Below, one piece after another: positions 60,273 to 64,000 of a stretch of 64,000 bases of DNA. Every line of letters begins with the position of its first letter. The first letter of the stretch is position 1. The stretch covers positions 1 to 64,000 of the forward strand of contig CANEAY010000005.1 in the NCBI GenBank assembly GCA_947425785.1. Reading direction: 5' to 3'. The notes beneath the pieces are model-generated. The model saw nothing but the letters and a program-made list of their open reading frames with translations, was not told the origin of the DNA and searched no databases. A program made the position numbers and the translations under genes. This DNA is from an uncultured Pseudoflavonifractor sp. Lineage in GTDB: Bacteria; Bacillota; Clostridia; Oscillospirales; Oscillospiraceae.

Positions 60273-60575
60273 TCAGCCCTCTCCGCCGGGGCCTTCCTCG
60301 TCCTGGAACAGGGCGTCCATAAACTGGTCGTAGACCTCCTCCAGCTCCTCTTCCGAATCCAGCGTAGACAACTGCTCCTCGCCGTTCACATCCACCACTT
60401 TCAGGATGATGAGGCCGGTCTCTTCCTCTTCCCCGGTCTCCTCGCCGGTGTCGGCAGGGAAGAAGGCCATGTAGATCTGGCCGTTATATTCTATGGTGTC
60501 CACATGCTCCAGCTCAAATTCATTGCCGTCCTCATCGGTAACGGAGATAAAATCGGGGCCGAATTCTTCGCTCAT
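60273..60575 (-). CDS. DUF1292 domain protein
   Basis: A 100-residue acidic protein of the DUF1292 (YrzB-like) family. The core FISVTDEDGNEFELEHVDTIEYNGQIYMAFFPAD is characteristic, followed by a Glu-rich stretch and EEELEEVYDQFMDALF. Function unknown; in Firmicutes it is often linked to ruvX (yrrK-yrzB), which here lies about 3.6 kb away. ATG 60575 follows AAAGGGAGGCG. The 6S RNA starts about ten bases after the stop. Confidence 0.88.
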   Translation of the reverse strand: MSEEFGPDFISVTDEDGNEFELEHVDTIEYNGQIYMAFFPADTGEETGEEEETGLIILKVVDVNGEEQLSTLDSEEELEEVYDQFMDALFQDEEGPGGEG

Positions 60576-60612
60576 AGTCAGCGCCTCCCTTTCTTTTGCG
60601 TTCGGTGTCTCT

Positions 60613-60641
60613 ATTGTACCCTGCGGCCGGGGAAAAAGCAA
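60613..60641 (-). promoter_or_regulatory. Promoter of the DUF1292 gene
   Basis: On the minus strand TTGCTT (60641-60636), 17-base spacer, TACAAT (60618-60613). It is divergent from the penicillin-binding protein promoter. The 6S RNA may be processed from this transcript. Confidence 0.7.
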
Positions 60642-60714
60642 GGCCGGAGCGCTCCAAAATTTTGCAACGGCCGCCGAAGCATTGCCGCCCAGCAGGCCCG
60701 AGGAAATTTTGGGG

Positions 60715-60742
60715 TAGACAAACGGCGATCTGGTGGTATAAT
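60715..60742 (+). promoter_or_regulatory. Promoter of the class A penicillin-binding protein gene
   Basis: TAGACA at 60715-60720, 16-base spacer ending TGG, consensus TATAAT at 60737-60742 (extended -10). Confidence 0.75.
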
Positions 60743-60790
60743 ATAGAAGTCCTTTTATACCCTTTCACGCATTGAAATGGAGGTGTCACC

Positions 60791-63493
60791 ATGCCTCAAG
60801 AGCATATGCCCGAGCCCCAGGATCGTCAGGGCCAGGCGCCGGCCAGGCCGCCCCGGAAAAAGAAGCCTGCCTGGAAGCGGAACCTGCGGCGGGTGCTGAC
60901 AGTGATCGGGACGCTGCTCCTGGTCTTCACCATCACCTGCTCCTTTTTGGCCTGCTTTGCCGCGGTATATATCAAAAATGTCATCCTGCCCGATACCGAG
61001 GTGGATATTGCCCAGTATGGCATGAAGCTGTCCAGCGCCATCTATTATATTGACCCGGAGACGGGCCGGGAGGTGGAGTACGAGACCCTCCACGGCGATC
61101 AGAACCGGGTATGGCTGGAGTACGACCAGCTGCCCCAAAATCTGGTGCACGCCGCCGTGGCTATTGAGGATCGCCGGTTCTACCAGCACCACGGCGTGGA
61201 CTGGCTGCGCACGGCCAAGAGCGTGCTGACCATGTTCACCGGCGGCCGCATTCAGGGCGGCTCCACCATCACCCAGCAGTTCATCAAGAACTATACCCAG
61301 TATGACGACGTGACGGTGAAGCGGAAGATACTGGAGATCTTCCGGGCTCTGGAGTTCGACAAAAAGTATTCCAAGGAGACCACTTTGGAGTGGTACCTCA
61401 ACTATATTTATTTCGGCCATAAGTGCTATGGCGTCTATACCGCATCTTATTATTACTTTGGAAAAGATGTGACACAGCTGAATTTGGCCGAGTGCGCCAG
61501 CCTTATCAGCATCACCAACAACCCGTCCCTTTACGACCCCTATACCAATCTGGAGCGCAACACCACCCGCCGGGGCTATGTGCTGGACGCCATGGTGCGG
61601 GACGGCTATATCTCCCAGGAGGAGTGCGACGCGGCCAAGGCGGAGGTGCTGGACTTCCACAGCGGCCAGAGCGACGGGCAGCAGAGTGCCCTATACAGCT
61701 GGTATACCGAGCAGGTCATCACCGATGTGACCAACGACCTCATCGAGGAGTATCACTATTCCGAGATCGCCGCCCAGGACTTGGTGTACTCCGGCGGTTT
61801 GAAGATCTATGCCTGCATCGACCCCAAAGTCCAGGCGGCGGTGGACAATATCTACTCCAACACGGAAAACCTGCCCTATACCTCCGCCTCCGGCCAGCAG
61901 CTCCAGTCCGCCATCGTGGTGGTGGATCCCCAGGGCAATGTCTCTGCCCTGGCGGGTAAGATGGGGGAGAAGACCGCAGAGGACACCCGGGGCTATAACA
62001 TGGCCTCCCGTGCCCAGCGGCAGCCCGGTTCTTCCATCAAGCCCCTGGCGGTCTATGCCCCGGCGCTGGAGATGGGACTTGTGAATCCCTATTCTGTCTT
62101 TGAGGACGGCCCGCCCATGCTCCTGGACGGAGACCCGTGGCCCTCCAACGTGAACCACCGATATACGGGCCAGATGACGGTCTCCCGGGCGGTGGCGGAT
62201 TCCACCAACACTGTGGCGGTGCGGGTGCTTCAGAAGGTCACGCCCGATGTGGGCTTTGAGTATTTGCTGGACAAGTTCCACGTGGATCCCGACCATCTGG
62301 TCACCAGCAAGGAGATCAACGGAATGAACTATTCCGATATCGGATACTCCCAGATGGCTCTGGGCGGCCTTACCAACGGCGTCACCACCCTGGATATGGC
62401 GGGGGCCTATGCCGTCTTCCCCCGGAACGGCGTGTATGTGGAGCCACGGACTTATTCCAAAGTGGAGGATCCCAACGGAAAAGTTCTGCTGTCCAAGGGG
62501 ACGGAAGGGGAGCCGGTGCTGAAGGAAAAAACCGTCTACTACGTCAATGAGTTGCTCAAGGGCGTGGTGAATGGGGGCGGCGGCAGCGCCGCCGGTATCT
62601 CCGGCATGACTGTGGCGGGCAAGACCGGCTCCACCACCGCCAACAACGACCGTTGGTTTGTGGGCTATACCCCCTACTACACCGCCGCTGTCTGGGTAGG
62701 CTACCGCACCCCGGAGCGGGTACGAGTCTCCGGCGATAACCCGGCGGCCGTCCTATGGCGGAAGGTCATGACCCAAGTCCACGAGAACCTGGAAAATAAG
62801 GATTTCACCCGGCCCAACGGCCTGGTGCAATTTGAGTACTGTATGGACACCGGCCTGCGGGCCACCGACGAGTGCCGCAGTGATATGCGGGGCAGCCGGG
62901 TGGCTGTGGGGAGCGTCTTCCCGGAGGATGTCCCGCTGGAGGACTGCACGGCCCACACCATGGTGGAGGTCTGCACCGCCGACCCGGTGGTGAAGGAGGA
63001 CGGCACCTTTACAGGCCGCTATCACCTGGCCGGGGAGTTCTGCCCGGAGGTGACCTGGAACGAGGACGGTACCGCCAACCACGGCAAGATCAGCGTGGCG
63101 GTGCTGGATATGGAGCGGGAGTATATCGGGGATGTTCACCCGGAGGATGACGCCTATTTCCTGACCGCGCTGGAGGAGGCGGGGACTTGTACCGTTCACA
63201 CAACGGAGATCCCCATCGAACCTACACCCTATGATCCCAGCGCCTTTGATATCACCAACCCTTCCACATGGCCCTCCAAGGAGGACGACCCCCATTTTGA
63301 TGCCAGCGATCCCTCCACCTGGCCCACCGCCGGAGGACACACGCCCCGGCCGGTGGAGAGCGGTGAGCCTGGGCCAAGCCACACCACCGAACCCGGCCCG
63401 ACGACCGAACCACCGGTGAGCACCTTTACGCCGCCGCCCGTTTTGCCCACCCAGCCGCCGGAGGATGAGCCCCTGCTTCCGCCCGGGGCCTGA
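60791..63493 (+). CDS. Class A penicillin-binding protein (PBP1A family)
   Basis: A 900-residue bifunctional peptidoglycan synthase. Short basic cytoplasmic N-terminus, one membrane helix (about 36-60), GT51 glycosyltransferase domain with catalytic Glu in AVAIEDRRFYQHHGVD and GGSTITQQFIKN (about 110-270), and transpeptidase domain with SSIK (SxxK), STN (SxN) and KTGST motifs (about 415-640). After about 760 comes a low-complexity tail containing two similar DPSxxDxTNPSTWP/DASDPSTWP units and a Pro/Thr/Glu-rich end. GGAGGTGTC precedes ATG 60791. Confidence 0.95.
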   Translation: MPQEHMPEPQDRQGQAPARPPRKKKPAWKRNLRRVLTVIGTLLLVFTITCSFLACFAAVYIKNVILPDTEVDIAQYGMKLSSAIYYIDPETGREVEYETLHGDQNRVWLEYDQLPQNLVHAAVAIEDRRFYQHHGVDWLRTAKSVLTMFTGGRIQGGSTITQQFIKNYTQYDDVTVKRKILEIFRALEFDKKYSKETTLEWYLNYIYFGHKCYGVYTASYYYFGKDVTQLNLAECASLISITNNPSLYDPYTNLERNTTRRGYVLDAMVRDGYISQEECDAAKAEVLDFHSGQSDGQQSALYSWYTEQVITDVTNDLIEEYHYSEIAAQDLVYSGGLKIYACIDPKVQAAVDNIYSNTENLPYTSASGQQLQSAIVVVDPQGNVSALAGKMGEKTAEDTRGYNMASRAQRQPGSSIKPLAVYAPALEMGLVNPYSVFEDGPPMLLDGDPWPSNVNHRYTGQMTVSRAVADSTNTVAVRVLQKVTPDVGFEYLLDKFHVDPDHLVTSKEINGMNYSDIGYSQMALGGLTNGVTTLDMAGAYAVFPRNGVYVEPRTYSKVEDPNGKVLLSKGTEGEPVLKEKTVYYVNELLKGVVNGGGGSAAGISGMTVAGKTGSTTANNDRWFVGYTPYYTAAVWVGYRTPERVRVSGDNPAAVLWRKVMTQVHENLENKDFTRPNGLVQFEYCMDTGLRATDECRSDMRGSRVAVGSVFPEDVPLEDCTAHTMVEVCTADPVVKEDGTFTGRYHLAGEFCPEVTWNEDGTANHGKISVAVLDMEREYIGDVHPEDDAYFLTALEEAGTCTVHTTEIPIEPTPYDPSAFDITNPSTWPSKEDDPHFDASDPSTWPTAGGHTPRPVESGEPGPSHTTEPGPTTEPPVSTFTPPPVLPTQPPEDEPLLPPGA

Positions 63494-63506
63494 AAAAGAA
63501 ATGAAA

Positions 63507-63540
63507 ACGAAAGAGCATGCCAAAGGGCATGCTCTTTCGT
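63507..63540 (+). terminator. Hairpin terminator after the penicillin-binding protein gene
   Basis: Perfect 15-bp stem (63507-63521 with 63526-63540), AAAG loop. It is followed by GATTTC, so the release tract is weak. Confidence 0.7.
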
Positions 63541-63605
63541 GATTTCAGGCAATTTTTCTATTTATATCTCCATAGAAGTTGGATAATTTTTTCTCTTCTT
63601 TCCTG

Positions 63606-63634
63606 TTGCGTCCATGAAGGTGCCGTGGTACAAT
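63606..63634 (+). promoter_or_regulatory. Promoter of the ACT-domain gene
   Basis: TTGCGT at 63606-63611, 17-base spacer ending TGG, TACAAT at 63629-63634 (extended -10). An A+T-rich stretch (63541-63600) upstream could act as an UP element. Confidence 0.7.
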
Positions 63635-63695
63635 AGCCACAGCACAAAAACAAATGGCCTTTATACGCGGACAGAAAAGGGAGGGGCATCATAAA

Positions 63696-64000
63696 ATGGC
63701 AAAGCAGTCCCAATACTATATCGTAGAGGCATCGGCACTGCCGGAGGTGTTTTTGAAGGTCTCGGAGGCCAAGCGTCTTCTGGAGATCGGCGAGGCCCAG
63801 ACGGTGAACCAGGCAACCCAGCAGGTGGGCATCAGCCGCAGTGCTTTCTATAAGTATAAGGACGCGGTGCGGCCCTTCACCGATATGAGCAACGGCCGCA
63901 TCATTACCGTTCAGATCTTGCTCAAGCACGAGCCGGGCGTCCTCTCGGCGGTGCTCAACAGCTTTGCCCGGTGCGGCGCCAACATTTTGACCATTAACCA
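63696..64000 (+). CDS. ACT-domain protein (PheB/UPF0735-like), 3' end outside the window
   Basis: The first 101 residues are visible: MAKQSQYYIVEASALPEVF, a helix-turn-helix-like segment (VNQATQQVGISRSAFYKYKDAV) and the start of an ACT domain (RIITVQILLKHEPGVLSAVLNSFARCGANILTIN). This is the layout of PheB/UPF0735 ACT proteins of about 150 residues, often linked to homoserine dehydrogenase, and probably amino-acid-responsive. AAAGGGAGGGGC precedes ATG 63696. The gene runs off the right edge. Confidence 0.88.
   Translation, partial: MAKQSQYYIVEASALPEVFLKVSEAKRLLEIGEAQTVNQATQQVGISRSAFYKYKDAVRPFTDMSNGRIITVQILLKHEPGVLSAVLNSFARCGANILTIN

Noticed and set aside
1-64000. tRNA or rRNA genes, CRISPR arrays, insertion sequences, prophage or defence islands
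   Set aside because: No cloverleaf-like sequences, repeat-spacer arrays, transposases, integrases or phage genes were seen; gene content is housekeeping and sporulation.

Overview
The window reads as chromosomal DNA from a GC-rich, endospore-forming member of the Clostridia, most likely Oscillospiraceae (Flavonifractor/Intestinimonas-like). The evidence is the Firmicutes gene order (rplS-rbgA-rnhB; remA-gmk-rpoZ-priA-def-fmt-rsmB-rlmN-prpC-prkC-rsgA-spoVM), the IspH-ribosomal protein S1 fusion typical of Clostridia, sporulation genes (ytfJ, spoVM, a sipL-like gene, spoIVA) and strong AGGAGG ribosome binding sites. The species call is inference. Gene density is very high and most genes overlap by 1-4 bases (ATGA or TAATG junctions). 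I saw no rRNA, tRNA, CRISPR array, insertion sequence or prophage.

Layout. 1-9491 (+): end of rplS, then rbgA-rnhB-yraN, a dipeptidase, thrC, a phosphoesterase, tig, clpP, clpX and engB. 9578-10183: an A+T-rich islet with one membrane protein. 10337-15552 (+): M50 protease, scpA-scpB, a DUF2953 protein, ytfJ, a D,D-carboxypeptidase and rluB. 15664-21045 (+): RpiR regulator, flavoprotein, cmk, plsC and the ispH-rpsA fusion, closed by a strong terminator. 21203-22984 (+): carD-like gene, then ispD-ispF; two further MEP-pathway genes thus lie close to ispH. 22981-23496 (-): a GrpB-family gene inserted head-on against ispF. 23697-25075: DUF3343 protein plus a cysteine-desulfurase-like enzyme. 25277-29319: cdaA-cdaR (c-di-AMP), RseC-like, DUF5685 and DnaJ proteins. 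29356-41317: the conserved yicC-remA to rsgA run of nucleotide, translation and Ser/Thr-phosphorylation genes. 41388-44721: a spore-envelope locus with an undescribed 56-residue protein, SpoVM (23 residues), a SipL-like protein and SpoIVA.

44771-49604 (-): EamA transporter with a long leader, a two-component system and a Crp/Fnr regulator. 49704-52546 (+): leuCDB. 52588-55564: glycosyltransferase (-) and S-layer-homology protein (+). 55905-56649: trxA-ruvX. 56656-60575 (-): split TSUP permease, tcdA, a parvulin-type foldase, a 6S RNA and a DUF1292 protein. 60791-63493 (+): class A penicillin-binding protein. 63696 to the end: an ACT-domain protein cut by the window edge.

Most notable: (i) the compact spoVM-sipL-spoIVA locus with its coupled small protein; (ii) a leader peptide and ribosome-binding-site-sequestering hairpin in front of the EamA transporter; (iii) a 6S RNA immediately downstream of the DUF1292 gene; (iv) an ispF terminator apparently displaced by the grpB insertion.
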